From the NCBI GenBank assembly GCA_047600605.1, contig JASGKK010000002.1, positions 1,302,001 to 1,366,000 on the forward strand: DNA of 64,000 nt, read 5' to 3'. The notes beneath the pieces were generated by a model. It had not been told where the DNA came from, made no database searches, and saw nothing but the letters and a program-made list of their open reading frames with translations. Positions within the stretch are counted from its first letter, which is position 1, and each line of letters opens with the position of its first letter. Positions 16,281 to 25,402 of this stretch are shown here, one piece after another. The translations under genes and the position numbers were made by a program. The DNA is from CAYMZZ01 sp047600605 (GTDB lineage: Bacteria; Bacteroidota; Bacteroidia; Chitinophagales; Chitinophagaceae).

Positions 16281-18737
16281 TTAATTGGTTTTTATACGGC
16301 CTTTTTCGGTGTCGGATGCACCGGATTGGCGGGCATTCAACGATTTTCCTTTATTGAAACGATAGGTGAAGGTGAGTGTGCCCACACGGCTATCGAGATA
16401 GCTTAACCAATCCGCTTTGGAGTTGGCAATGTTGCGGATATCACCACCCGGCTGATTGGTATAGAACAAATCGGTAACAGCCAGTTTCAATGAACCCTTT
16501 CCTTTGAACAACCGGTATGATAATCCTGCACGCATTTGCCAGACCGGGATGGTCAGAAACTGCCCGACCAGGATCCTTGTCTGGTAAGAACCGGCTAATT
16601 CTGCACTTAGTTTTTGGGAAAGTATAAACTGATTCGTTGGACCTATATACCAGTACCACCTGTCTTCATTTAGCTCCTGCCCGTAGACCAGAGATTTATA
16701 ACCCAGGTTCTTGAATTCGCTATAGAGTTGCAGTATCCACCATTTGTTAAGTTGAAACGTTCCATTTACATCAATGCCATAGGTGGTTTGCCGGCCAAAA
16801 TTTCCCGGACGACTGTAGTAAATAGTACCACGCTGCTCATTGGTTTCCTGTATCAGGTTGTCGGCAAATCCATATTCGACTGTGGTAGTCAGGAAATTTT
16901 TATACGTATAGGATATTTCGAAATTGTAAGAGAAGGTGGGTTGCAGAAAAGGATTGCCGGCATAATAGGTATACCGGTCGAGCGGATAGGTAAATGGATT
17001 CATGTCCTGGTAATTTGGCCGGTTGATGCGGCGTCCGAACGAAAACCCGAGCTGATGTTTCTGCAGGCTGTCTAAACGGTAAGCCAGGTAAAAAGTGGGG
17101 AAGAGGCTGGTGTAATGCCGTGTAAAACTGGAATCCTTTATAACAGGGTTACCCAGCTGATTGCCGCTGATATTGGTGTTTTCGAGACGAAGCCCCAGTT
17201 GCAGCGATATTTTTTTCCAGTCTTTTGCATAGTTGAGGTAAGCAGCGTTGATGTTTTCTTTATAACGGAACCGGTTCGAAAATTCGTAATTGGGCGTAGA
17301 GATATTACCAATTACATCAAAAAAGGAAGCCGTATTATCTGTTTGTACGAAACTGCTTTTGAAACCTGCATCGGCCTTGCCTCCACCGGCCAGCGGGTGG
17401 GTATAGTCCGCTTTAACGCTCTGGATGGAAATAGTGGCGGGCAGGGTAGAAGCGAGCGTGGAACTGTTTTGCAGCGAACCATCAGGAGCATAATTATTAT
17501 TTTCCAGGCGTTGGGTATAGGTGGAGGTATAACGGATATAGTCTGCGTTGGCGGATAACTCCCTGCCTTTGGCATCAAGCTTATGTGCATAGTTGAGGTT
17601 GATGCTTCCGTTTTTCCATTTTTTATCCGAAGGATTATAGGCGGCCACCAGGGCTATGGGATCATTGTTTGCATCCAGTACTTTGGCGCTATTGGTCACT
17701 TCTCCATATGCAGGATTGATAAAACCTGCTACCACCGCTCCCAGGGTTACTTTTTTATTCATGTAGTAATCCACACCCACGCGGGCTGTGCGACCACTCT
17801 GGGCTCTTCTGATATATGAGTTCTGCGCAAAACCGGAACTGTATGAGCCATCGGCAGCATAATAATGCCGGTTGATAGTAAGATCCTGGTAAGAGTTGTT
17901 GCGATTCCAGCTGATGTTGCTGAACAGGTTTACTTTATTGACCCGGTAATTGATATTAAAACTATTATTAGTGCGCAGATACCTGCCCTGCCCATAACTC
18001 AGGCTGAGTCCGCCGTTGATGCCACGGGCAATATTTTTTTTCAGTTTGATATTAATAATACCTGCATTGCCGGCAGCATCGTAGCGGGCAGGCGGATTGG
18101 TCATGATCTTAACCGATTCGATACTGCCGGCCGGAAGTGAACGCAGATAATTAGACAGGTCAGCAGCGGCCATGTAAGTAGGTTTGTCGTCAATGAATAC
18201 GACTACACCTGGTTTTCCTTTGAGCGAAATATTTCCATTGATGTCGACGAGTATACCGGGCGATTTTTCCAGTACGTCCAGTGCACTGGTGCCAGCATTG
18301 CTGATCAGTGCATCAGGATTGATCACCACCCGATCAATTTTACGCTGTACAAATTGCTTTTTTCCGCTTACCTGCACACCCTGCAGTTCTAACTGACCTG
18401 GCTGCAGGATTATTTCAGGCAATTGCACATTGTAATTGCCATTGCTGATGGAAACGGGCGCACTTAAATATTTTTGATAACCAACATGGGTGACGCTGAT
18501 GAAATAAGTTCCTTCCCTGACTAGTTCGAATTCGAATTTTCCACCGGCATCGCAAATACCGGCTTTCACGAAAGAAGAATCATGGGCCCTCAGCAGATTT
18601 ACGACAGGTGTTTCTCCTTCTCTTAAACCAGCGATCTGTCCTTTGATAGTACCGGATTGGGCAAAAGCTAACTGAACAATAAAAGAAAATGCCAGCGTCA
18701 GCAGTATGCTGACGGGCTTTATGGGATTGTTTCTCAT
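16281..18737 (-). CDS. TonB-receptor-like outer membrane protein (OMP_b-brl_3)
   Basis: The protein has 818 residues. A signal peptide (to about LAFAQ) is followed by a carboxypeptidase-regulatory-like domain (GTIKGQIAGL to about residue 110) and a plug-like segment (ALDVLEKSPGILVDINGNISLKGKPG). The long barrel ends in LTFTYRFNKG and belongs to the PF14905-type family. These proteins span the outer membrane and probably move or bind a substrate with help of a TonB-like system. A 42-residue membrane peptide is encoded 12 bp upstream and an AraC regulator beyond that. The C-terminus is extended by about 20 polar residues past the barrel. Confidence 0.85.
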   Translation of the reverse strand: MRNNPIKPVSILLTLAFSFIVQLAFAQSGTIKGQIAGLREGETPVVNLLRAHDSSFVKAGICDAGGKFEFELVREGTYFISVTHVGYQKYLSAPVSISNGNYNVQLPEIILQPGQLELQGVQVSGKKQFVQRKIDRVVINPDALISNAGTSALDVLEKSPGILVDINGNISLKGKPGVVVFIDDKPTYMAAADLSNYLRSLPAGSIESVKIMTNPPARYDAAGNAGIINIKLKKNIARGINGGLSLSYGQGRYLRTNNSFNINYRVNKVNLFSNISWNRNNSYQDLTINRHYYAADGSYSSGFAQNSYIRRAQSGRTARVGVDYYMNKKVTLGAVVAGFINPAYGEVTNSAKVLDANNDPIALVAAYNPSDKKWKNGSINLNYAHKLDAKGRELSANADYIRYTSTYTQRLENNNYAPDGSLQNSSTLASTLPATISIQSVKADYTHPLAGGGKADAGFKSSFVQTDNTASFFDVIGNISTPNYEFSNRFRYKENINAAYLNYAKDWKKISLQLGLRLENTNISGNQLGNPVIKDSSFTRHYTSLFPTFYLAYRLDSLQKHQLGFSFGRRINRPNYQDMNPFTYPLDRYTYYAGNPFLQPTFSYNFEISYTYKNFLTTTVEYGFADNLIQETNEQRGTIYYSRPGNFGRQTTYGIDVNGTFQLNKWWILQLYSEFKNLGYKSLVYGQELNEDRWYWYIGPTNQFILSQKLSAELAGSYQTRILVGQFLTIPVWQMRAGLSYRLFKGKGSLKLAVTDLFYTNQPGGDIRNIANSKADWLSYLDSRVGTLTFTYRFNKGKSLNARQSGASDTEKGRIKTN

Positions 18738-18749
18738 ATACGGATCAGC

Positions 18750-18878
18750 TTATCTATGGTTGATTTGATTAAGCCATTGGCCAAATTGATGGCCGGACCT
18801 GAAAATATAGATGATGGCGAGCACAATAATCATCCCCAGGATGATCCGGAAGGGTTTGCCTGTCAGAAAATTTTTCAT
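18750..18878 (-). CDS. 42-residue single-helix membrane peptide
   Basis: A short frame begins at the ATG at 18878-18876 and ends with TAA at 18752-18750. It encodes 42 residues: a basic start (MKNFLTGKPFR), one hydrophobic helix (IILGMIIVLAIIYIF) and a polar tail FRSGHQFGQWLNQINHR. It lies 12 bp upstream of the outer membrane barrel gene on the same strand and so is the probable first gene of that operon. The charge pattern fits an inner membrane peptide with a cytoplasmic N-terminus. Function unknown; expression evidence is needed to be sure. Confidence 0.6.
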   Translation of the reverse strand: MKNFLTGKPFRIILGMIIVLAIIYIFRSGHQFGQWLNQINHR

Positions 18879-18928
18879 ACATGAGTTTTACGGTATATGC
18901 TGCCGCTCTGATTGCACAAAACAGGCAG

Positions 18929-18958
18929 ATGGTATATTGTTATACCATTGACGGTCAA
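18929..18958. promoter_or_regulatory. Two adjacent palindromes, candidate operator
   Basis: ATGGTATA-TTGT-TATACCAT (18929-18948) overlaps TTGAC-G-GTCAA (18948-18958). The site lies between the AraC gene and the small-peptide/barrel operon. The 9-mer TTATACCAT recurs at 20023-20031 upstream of the AraC gene, so both could be AraC-regulator sites (inference). Confidence 0.35.
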
Positions 18959-19016
18959 CGCTAACCCGGTAAAAATCAGGAATCAGCAACCGGTATGTTT
19001 ATCAAATACTGCTATT

Positions 19017-19919
19017 TTACCGGATTACTGCGGAAGGGGTGATACCAAAGTGCTTTTTGAATGCCTTACTGAAGGAGTAGATATCGGAAAACCCGCATTC
19101 GATGGCTGCCGAAGAAACGGAATATTCTTTTTGAAGCAGTGCCATACCGGCCTCCAGGCGTTTACGTAAAATATACTGATGGGGCGAAATGCCGTACACA
19201 CTTTTAAACAGCCGGAAAAAATGATATTCTGACATGGCCGCCTGCCGCGCCACCAGCTCGATACTCAGTTGTGCCGCAAAAGAAAGGTCCATATATTCAC
19301 GGCCTCTGCGGATACGGCGATACAGGTCTTTTCGTGTTGCCGTTTTAAGCACACGGATCTGCTGCAGTTCCCTGAATACCGGCACCTGGTCTTTAATGAT
19401 CTCTTCCGCAAGCGTATAAAAGAGTTCATCATTAATATCTTCCACACTGAAAACAGAAGCCTGCACATCTCTGCCCAGTTGCTGAAGCTTGTTGCCCAGG
19501 TGAGTATTGGTTACCTGGTACTGGTTTTCGAGAAAATGATCCGAATAAAAGAATGCGGCCAGCTCCTGGTCGGGATGAGGACTGTCGGGTATCTGATAGC
19601 TGGCCAGTGCCGCTTCCATGATGGCATTGTGGATATTGATGCAGATTCCGTTGACATTTTTTTTGCTTTCGATCTCTACATTAATATCGCGGTCGCCGCT
19701 GAGCAATAAGTAGCTGCCTGCGTCTACATTATAGACCTGTTTGTCAACAGTATATCTTTCTTCTCCCTGAGTTACAAATTTAATAGCAAATCCGCGGGCT
19801 GTGACCGGCTTATAAAACTCATACAAAGAGGATACGTTGAAATTATTGTCTTTGTATTGAAAATGCTGGATGCCCGGTTGTGTATCGGAAAAACGAGGGG
19901 TTACAGCAGAATGTCTCAT
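19017..19919 (-). CDS. AraC-family transcriptional regulator
   Basis: The protein has 300 residues. The N-terminal part (about 25-100) is a cupin-like sensing domain (EERYTVDKQVYNVDAGSYLLL). The C-terminal 100 residues are the double helix-turn-helix, with LSIELVARQAAMSEYHFFRLFK and SVSSAAIECGFSDIYSFSKAFKKHFGITP. It binds DNA and presumably controls the downstream peptide/outer-membrane-protein operon and itself. It lies upstream of that operon on the same strand, and a 9-bp motif (TTATACCAT) is shared by the two upstream regions. The effector is unknown. Confidence 0.88.
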   Translation of the reverse strand: MRHSAVTPRFSDTQPGIQHFQYKDNNFNVSSLYEFYKPVTARGFAIKFVTQGEERYTVDKQVYNVDAGSYLLLSGDRDINVEIESKKNVNGICINIHNAIMEAALASYQIPDSPHPDQELAAFFYSDHFLENQYQVTNTHLGNKLQQLGRDVQASVFSVEDINDELFYTLAEEIIKDQVPVFRELQQIRVLKTATRKDLYRRIRRGREYMDLSFAAQLSIELVARQAAMSEYHFFRLFKSVYGISPHQYILRKRLEAGMALLQKEYSVSSAAIECGFSDIYSFSKAFKKHFGITPSAVIR

Positions 19920-20074
19920 GGCGTAAATTTAAGCACTGACCTGGTATAGATGCGACTGTCAAAAAAATACATATTTCCTGCGCGCAAAAAGATAAATTAT
20001 ATGAACGGTAGTTTTTTGACTATTATACCATGTGCTGAAGCTCCAACCGGCTCCTTTCCTCTGGTACTAAACAG

Positions 20075-20114
20075 GCCGGCCTGCCGAAAGAATAGATCAA
20101 TCGGCAGGACCGGC
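20075..20114 (-). terminator. Hairpin downstream of the 1059-residue gene
   Basis: A 13-bp stem with one bulge (20075-20087 with 20101-20114) and a 13-nt loop lies 23 bp past the stop of the minus-strand gene. There is only a short T-rich tail, so it may stabilise or end the transcript. Confidence 0.4.
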
Positions 20115-20136
20115 GTGGAGTGGCAGGGTACTTATC

Positions 20137-23100
20137 TTATATTAATGCACGGATGAATAATGCCAGATTTTTATCTAACTGGTCAATATCCAGCGCTCCT
20201 TCGTAAACTACGGTTGCGACGCCGGATAGTCCTTTACTTACATACATATTTCCCTGGAATGGTACCAGCTGGCATACCAGCTGAACCGCATTATCGCCAA
20301 TCGGGTATCGCTGTATATAGGCATTGTCGCTGGCTCCTCTAGGGATGAAAGCTGCATTTCGGTTCTTTAAGGCATATGACATGGCGCGGACAAGCAGCGC
20401 TTTCAGGGAAGGGTGATCCAGGGGAGAATAATCCTGTGCTACAGTTACCGGCATGGCAGGGAAACGGAAACTGTGTACTTCCGGATGAATGACACTCACC
20501 TTAATTTTTGTGAGATCAAAATAAAGATCAAACACCCTGTCATTGACCTTGATAATGTCAAGCTGGTTGGTTGCACTGTTGAAACCTCCAAAACCGATTT
20601 CCGTAAAGGCCTGGGCAGAGAAAAGAATTTCAAGTTTGGCATTTTTTCCGATACGGATTTTGGCCAGTTCAAAACATATTCTCACATCATCAAAGAATGT
20701 AGTGGAATAGAATTTGTTTTCGGAGGCGGGCTTCGGAGTAAAAACGGTGCGGGGAGGCACTGCGGGCCAGAGATGCGCTCTTACCGTCCGCGGATCATAT
20801 TCCACATTCCTGAATTGAGGAAATGCTTCTCTTAACAGGTGAAATAATTTTTCCGTTTCTTCGGTAGTGAAATCATAGTTGAAGCGTTGTGTGCGCCAGA
20901 GCGTATAGATATAATGATTGATAAAATTTTGCGACAATACGGTTCCGGCATAATACCGTGCAATATTGGTAAAATCGGCACCTGCCCACCCCAGTAATCC
21001 ACCCAGTCGGGTAAATGCAGCCACAGGATCCTCAAAAGTAGCCTTGAACTCATCACGCAATTTGAGAATTTTTGATTTTACCTCTGCATCTACCTGGGTA
21101 ATAAACGGACAGATCACGCCCAATGTGCCGGCATTCAATCCCTGTTCGACATACATCCGGTCGCTGCTTACAAATTCTGATGTGTTGCTGATGCCGGTCA
21201 ATGGTACGGGGCCAAATTTGGGCGGATACGATATCTCCAGATCGTTTTTCAGGAAATCATTCAGCTTGTCCTGCAATTGTGATTCTATCTGATCAATAAC
21301 AATATCGGTAGTGCTCAGTACGATTGAATAAATCAATGAAAGGATCTGATGCACTCCCGTAGGTACCACACTGATATAATAAACGGTAACGTCTGCATCG
21401 AGCTGGAGGGTCACCTGGGGTTGCAATACATTGCTGCCATTTGGCACCCAGGTCAAATGGGCATCTATTTCAATGTTCTCCAGGTCGATGGAAACAAATG
21501 CAAAATCAAGTGCGACGAATAGGCCGACAAGAATAGCTGCAGCAGCAAGGGCACATGCAGGCGGAAAGAAAAAGCAGGCTATTCCACTGGCCGCCAGAAT
21601 GGCCCAGTATAAAGGAGCCGGCCACCTCGACAGAAAGGCACTTCCTGAAGCATCGGGCAGCTTCAGGATCAGGTGTACACTGGAGTTGTCGAAAACGAGG
21701 GTATCGACAACTGCTGAATTATTGATGTTGATATCAAAATCAATATTGTCAAGCCGCACATCGAGCAGGTTATGAAAGATTCGTTGCGTACCTGTGCTGC
21801 TGGGATAGGTGAGTGGGATTGTACCCAGCCTGTTGAATACATAAGAGTCGATGAGCACACCCTGGTCTTCGAGTGAAAGACTTGAAAACCGGTTGCTGGC
21901 TGCAATGCCCGTATTGGCGATGATATTATTCACATTAGTCTGTACGGCCGCGGGAAGTCCTATATCAGCCAGGTTATTGCCATCGGCCAGCAGATTGCCC
22001 AGATCCTTAACGGCGAGCTTATCGAGCAGCCCCCGCTTCATCGTGTAACCGGGGCCCATGGCTGTTTCGTCATGCATCATCACGTAAAGACCACCACCCG
22101 GGTCACCACTGCTGAGCGCATCGGAATGAGCTTTGAACTGATCCATCCAGTTGATGGTGAGGTTACCATTTGATCCCGAAAAATCATCCAGCCTTTTGGT
22201 AATGCCATTGACCAGGTATTTCAGGTCATCCAGCAGTTTCTGATCTACCACGTTTGCAATGAGTGATGCATAAGTATTATCGAAACAGGTGGGGAATTTT
22301 AAACCACCTCCCTCAAATCTTTTGTTGACCGAAGATGTAAGAACTGAATCCTGTGGTTGCTGATCGCCTGTTGCAGGTTCGTGCTCATGCATATCGCCGG
22401 CAAAGTGATCATTGGGTGCCGGATACTTTCCATATCGGGCTCGTGCTTCTGACAGCCTGATGGCAGGAGCAAATGCGGTTTTCTTTCCCTTGTCTTTGGC
22501 CTGCCGGCTCAGTTCCTTTATGCTTTTGTAACCAGCCGGTGCTGCAAACTCTTTTGCATCGTAAGCAGCCCATTGCAATCCTGTGACCCTGAAAGACGAA
22601 ATCAATTCGTATTCGCTTCCGTCGGCGATCATATAAAGGGAACCCCTGACAGGGAAACCGGTTGCGAAAATACTTTCGAGGTTGACTCCTGATGAGGCAA
22701 ATACTTCGGGACAGCCGATCGTATAACAGATAATCTCTCTTCTGTAGTCGGCATAATCCGGATCAGTGTTGAGTGTTAATTCGTAGCGTATCCGGAAAGG
22801 CGCATCAACGCTGATAACAGCTTGCGCCATTCCGTCTTTGCCGGCCTTTGTCACTTTTACAGAGGCAATAAACTTTTCGGTAAAAGCATGCTGTGCTTCA
22901 ATCTCCTTTGGGATGTGGAGATAAGAGCGTGTGCCATGATCAATATAGAGGGAACCCTGTTCTTTGCTTTTGATCAGCGAATAGTTTGTTCCCAATACAG
23001 ATTTGCCAGGGCAATTGATACGGGTAGTGTCTCCGCCATGCATAACAGAAATCGCGCCTGCCAGTTTGTTGTTGAGGTGAAGTGAGTCGTTGCCTTTGAG

Positions 23101-23316
23101 ACAATTTCTGACAAATTCTTCTTTGCCTTCTGTAATGCCGAAGTCAACTTTATATTTCAGTGTTTTCGCGAGTTGCCGGGCAACCTTCCAGGGTTCTTCG
23201 CGGGTGTTGAGGAGTTTTTGCTGGAAATCTTTAACAGACATCCGTTTGGGCAGGTCAGTTAAATTGATTTTCCGTTTCCCTTTTGGGAAATGTACGGTAG
23301 AAGTGCTGGATGACAT
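20137..23316 (-). CDS. Large protein of unknown function, divergent from the CDCL cytolysin
   Basis: The protein has 1059 residues with no signal peptide and a basic N-terminus. Two adjacent strongly hydrophobic segments lie at about 569-606. On both sides (about 515-550 and 608-700) are alternating strands, followed by the long amphipathic helix TDIVIDQIESQLQDKLNDFL at 670-689. This strand-then-helix pattern, and a second such half at about 870-980, resembles TULIP lipid-binding proteins (BPI, P47/OrfX), but that is weak inference. A Gly/Asp-rich stretch (380-450) may bind a ligand. It is transcribed away from a CDC-like cytolysin across 385 bp. I do not recognise the family. Confidence 0.6.
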   Translation of the reverse strand: MSSSTSTVHFPKGKRKINLTDLPKRMSVKDFQQKLLNTREEPWKVARQLAKTLKYKVDFGITEGKEEFVRNCLKGNDSLHLNNKLAGAISVMHGGDTTRINCPGKSVLGTNYSLIKSKEQGSLYIDHGTRSYLHIPKEIEAQHAFTEKFIASVKVTKAGKDGMAQAVISVDAPFRIRYELTLNTDPDYADYRREIICYTIGCPEVFASSGVNLESIFATGFPVRGSLYMIADGSEYELISSFRVTGLQWAAYDAKEFAAPAGYKSIKELSRQAKDKGKKTAFAPAIRLSEARARYGKYPAPNDHFAGDMHEHEPATGDQQPQDSVLTSSVNKRFEGGGLKFPTCFDNTYASLIANVVDQKLLDDLKYLVNGITKRLDDFSGSNGNLTINWMDQFKAHSDALSSGDPGGGLYVMMHDETAMGPGYTMKRGLLDKLAVKDLGNLLADGNNLADIGLPAAVQTNVNNIIANTGIAASNRFSSLSLEDQGVLIDSYVFNRLGTIPLTYPSSTGTQRIFHNLLDVRLDNIDFDININNSAVVDTLVFDNSSVHLILKLPDASGSAFLSRWPAPLYWAILAASGIACFFFPPACALAAAAILVGLFVALDFAFVSIDLENIEIDAHLTWVPNGSNVLQPQVTLQLDADVTVYYISVVPTGVHQILSLIYSIVLSTTDIVIDQIESQLQDKLNDFLKNDLEISYPPKFGPVPLTGISNTSEFVSSDRMYVEQGLNAGTLGVICPFITQVDAEVKSKILKLRDEFKATFEDPVAAFTRLGGLLGWAGADFTNIARYYAGTVLSQNFINHYIYTLWRTQRFNYDFTTEETEKLFHLLREAFPQFRNVEYDPRTVRAHLWPAVPPRTVFTPKPASENKFYSTTFFDDVRICFELAKIRIGKNAKLEILFSAQAFTEIGFGGFNSATNQLDIIKVNDRVFDLYFDLTKIKVSVIHPEVHSFRFPAMPVTVAQDYSPLDHPSLKALLVRAMSYALKNRNAAFIPRGASDNAYIQRYPIGDNAVQLVCQLVPFQGNMYVSKGLSGVATVVYEGALDIDQLDKNLALFIRALI

Positions 23317-23701
23317 AAAATAAGGTTTAATAAAGATTAATGGGGAAATATCACCAGGCAGAGTCTTAGCCAGTCAATAATTATTTCCAGGGGGAGGGAA
23401 TATAAAAGTAACTCATAACAGCAATGAAATCCAATACCACTTTAGTGGTATTTTTTTACCCATCTATTTTATGTGCATCATTCTGTTGCAGCTCACACCT
23501 GTTTATGGATCGGTGAAAAATGTTTTCCGGTCTTTCATTCAGTACGCCTTTTATAACGATATCATCAGCGTCCGGTAGAGAAGTGTGAGAATTCATATTT
23601 ACCCTGCTGGCCGGATCAAAAATCACTGTTTTACGGGATAGCAAGGAAGTACAAAACAGTTCACTTTTGGGTCCTAATCTTTACCACAAACGCTATTAAT
23701 C
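23317..23701. other. 385-bp intergenic region between divergent toxin-locus genes
   Basis: It should contain both promoters. It also holds a strong hairpin with a T-tract at 23433-23457 pointing towards the cytolysin gene. A 62-codon minus-strand frame (23456-23644) is present but has no recognisable features. A TAATCTTTAC stretch about 20 bp before the cytolysin ATG is close to, but not, a -7 box. Confidence 0.5.
23433..23457 (+). terminator. Intrinsic-terminator-like hairpin upstream of the cytolysin gene
   Basis: AATACCAC pairs perfectly with GTGGTATT around a TTTA loop, followed by seven T residues on the plus strand. No plus-strand gene ends here. It could terminate an unseen short RNA, block read-through into the cytolysin gene, or attenuate a long leader. 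Confidence 0.55.
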
Positions 23702-25402
23702 ATGAAACACGTATTTCTTTTCTTTTTTATGGCCTGTATCGCTACAATCATACAGGCTCAACCCACACAGACCCGCACTCTGCCGGTCAGAAAGGGGGAA
23801 ACACAGGAGATCAAAAAGGTGAACACCACGAAAATTATGCCCATTAAGACGATAACAGGAGCGACCGCTGTCGTATACAGCCCCACCATATCGCGCCGGG
23901 TTAATATCGGAAACGGTAGTGGTGTTACTGTAAAGCTCATGCGCGATGTGAATACAGGAGGTGAGCCGGCTTTTAACAAAGAAAACAAAGCCGAATTGCC
24001 CGATGAAAAATCCGGTAGCATGACCTGTAAAGTAAATAAGGTAACCTTTACTGCCGAAAGTACCACCTTTATGAATGGCAACAACTCCAACCTCATCCGG
24101 CTTTATCCGGGTGCCATTTATACATTCGATGATTTTTTTGGCGGAGGGTATAATGAGATTGTTACAGGTCGTAATCCCATCAGGATCTATACCGATCAGC
24201 CTGTAAAGCCCGGCGGTGTATCTGTTATTACTGTTAATAATCCAAGTGGCGCTACTGTCAATGACGCCTCCACAGGTTTGCCTGTCATCCGGAACAGTAT
24301 CAACCAGGGTGGCGGCGGTACCGATATCAAGTATCGTTCTTTTTCATCTAACTCTGCAGCAGAAATGGCAATCAAAGTATCTGCCGGTGGCAGCTACAGC
24401 GGTTTTAGCGCGAGTGCCAGTTTTAGCACCAGCAGTGTCAATAATAAGTACTACCTGACCATCGACGTGGTAAAGCCCATGTTTACAGTAAAAGCAGAGA
24501 AACCGGCCAATGGATTTTTTAATGACCCCGCTGTGGCGGCCACGCCCAATATGCTGTATGTAAAAGAGATTACCTATGGCACAAGAATACTGGCCAATAT
24601 TGAACTCACGCTCGACAAACGCGAAGATGCCATGAAGTTCAATGCTGAGTATGGTGCCAAAGGTGGTGTGAATTTCAATCTCGGTGGTGAGTTTCTGAGC
24701 AAGGCTTCCAAAGAAACCAAAACAGTGAATGCCTATGTGATTGGCGCGCCCAATACTGCCAGCACATTCAATGTAGACAAACTGGATCAGGAAATAAGAG
24801 CCCTGCTGGCGACCTGCACCTTCCAGCATGCCCGACCTATTTATTATACCATGGGTGATATGAATGGTGCCACGGTATCGGCACTGAGCGCCACAGATGA
24901 GTATACAGAAAGATTGTGTGTACCCGATAACCTGGTTTATACACTCAAAGAAGCCAGCGTGGAGATCAATACCGGTGCGGATAATAAGGAAGCGCCATCA
25001 GGCGTAGCCATGTGGCTCTACAATCAAAATGCCAACCGTGCCGTGTATTATCAGCCAATTGAAAATTCCAAGGTAGAATTCCCGGCCAATAAGACCGCTA
25101 CATTTGGTTTGTTAAAATATACCAATAACGCACCTGACTATACACTGGAGACCATCGAGAGAGATGGGTTACGCCTGAGCATTTACTACACACCCAATTT
25201 CCCGCTCGATGCCTGGAAGATCAATGGGGTGACCGTAGTACTGAAATTTGTGGACCAGAATGGTATTCCGCATCCTCAACTCGGCAATAAGCGGATACAG
25301 CTCAACAATGCCGAAACCTTCCTCGACAATTTTGACCGCAAAGTGCTTACCGGTTTTATCAGCGGCAACTTTGTATCGCAGACCTCAACGGTGGGGAAAT
25401 AA
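23702..25402 (+). CDS. Secreted cholesterol-dependent-cytolysin-like (CDCL) pore-forming protein
   Basis: The protein has 566 residues with a signal peptide ending near IIQAQ (20). It follows the thiol-activated cytolysin plan (PF01289). LIRLYPGAIYTFDDF (131-145) matches the CDC YPGALQLA segment. Residues 219-263 match the first transmembrane-hairpin region and the following strand (YYLTIDVVKPMFTVKAEKP). MLYVKEITYGTRILANIEL (284-302) carries the YGR-like motif, 311-349 the second hairpin region, and HARPIYYTMGDMNGATVSAL (376-395) the AYPISYTS-like strand. The C-terminal ~155 residues lack the Trp-rich undecapeptide, so cholesterol binding is unlikely. It probably forms a membrane pore after secretion. 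A strong terminator follows. Confidence 0.82.
   Translation: MKHVFLFFFMACIATIIQAQPTQTRTLPVRKGETQEIKKVNTTKIMPIKTITGATAVVYSPTISRRVNIGNGSGVTVKLMRDVNTGGEPAFNKENKAELPDEKSGSMTCKVNKVTFTAESTTFMNGNNSNLIRLYPGAIYTFDDFFGGGYNEIVTGRNPIRIYTDQPVKPGGVSVITVNNPSGATVNDASTGLPVIRNSINQGGGGTDIKYRSFSSNSAAEMAIKVSAGGSYSGFSASASFSTSSVNNKYYLTIDVVKPMFTVKAEKPANGFFNDPAVAATPNMLYVKEITYGTRILANIELTLDKREDAMKFNAEYGAKGGVNFNLGGEFLSKASKETKTVNAYVIGAPNTASTFNVDKLDQEIRALLATCTFQHARPIYYTMGDMNGATVSALSATDEYTERLCVPDNLVYTLKEASVEINTGADNKEAPSGVAMWLYNQNANRAVYYQPIENSKVEFPANKTATFGLLKYTNNAPDYTLETIERDGLRLSIYYTPNFPLDAWKINGVTVVLKFVDQNGIPHPQLGNKRIQLNNAETFLDNFDRKVLTGFISGNFVSQTSTVGK

Noticed and set aside
23456..23644. 62-codon minus-strand frame upstream of the cytolysin
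   Set aside because: No recognisable features, and its stop lies in the terminator-like hairpin.
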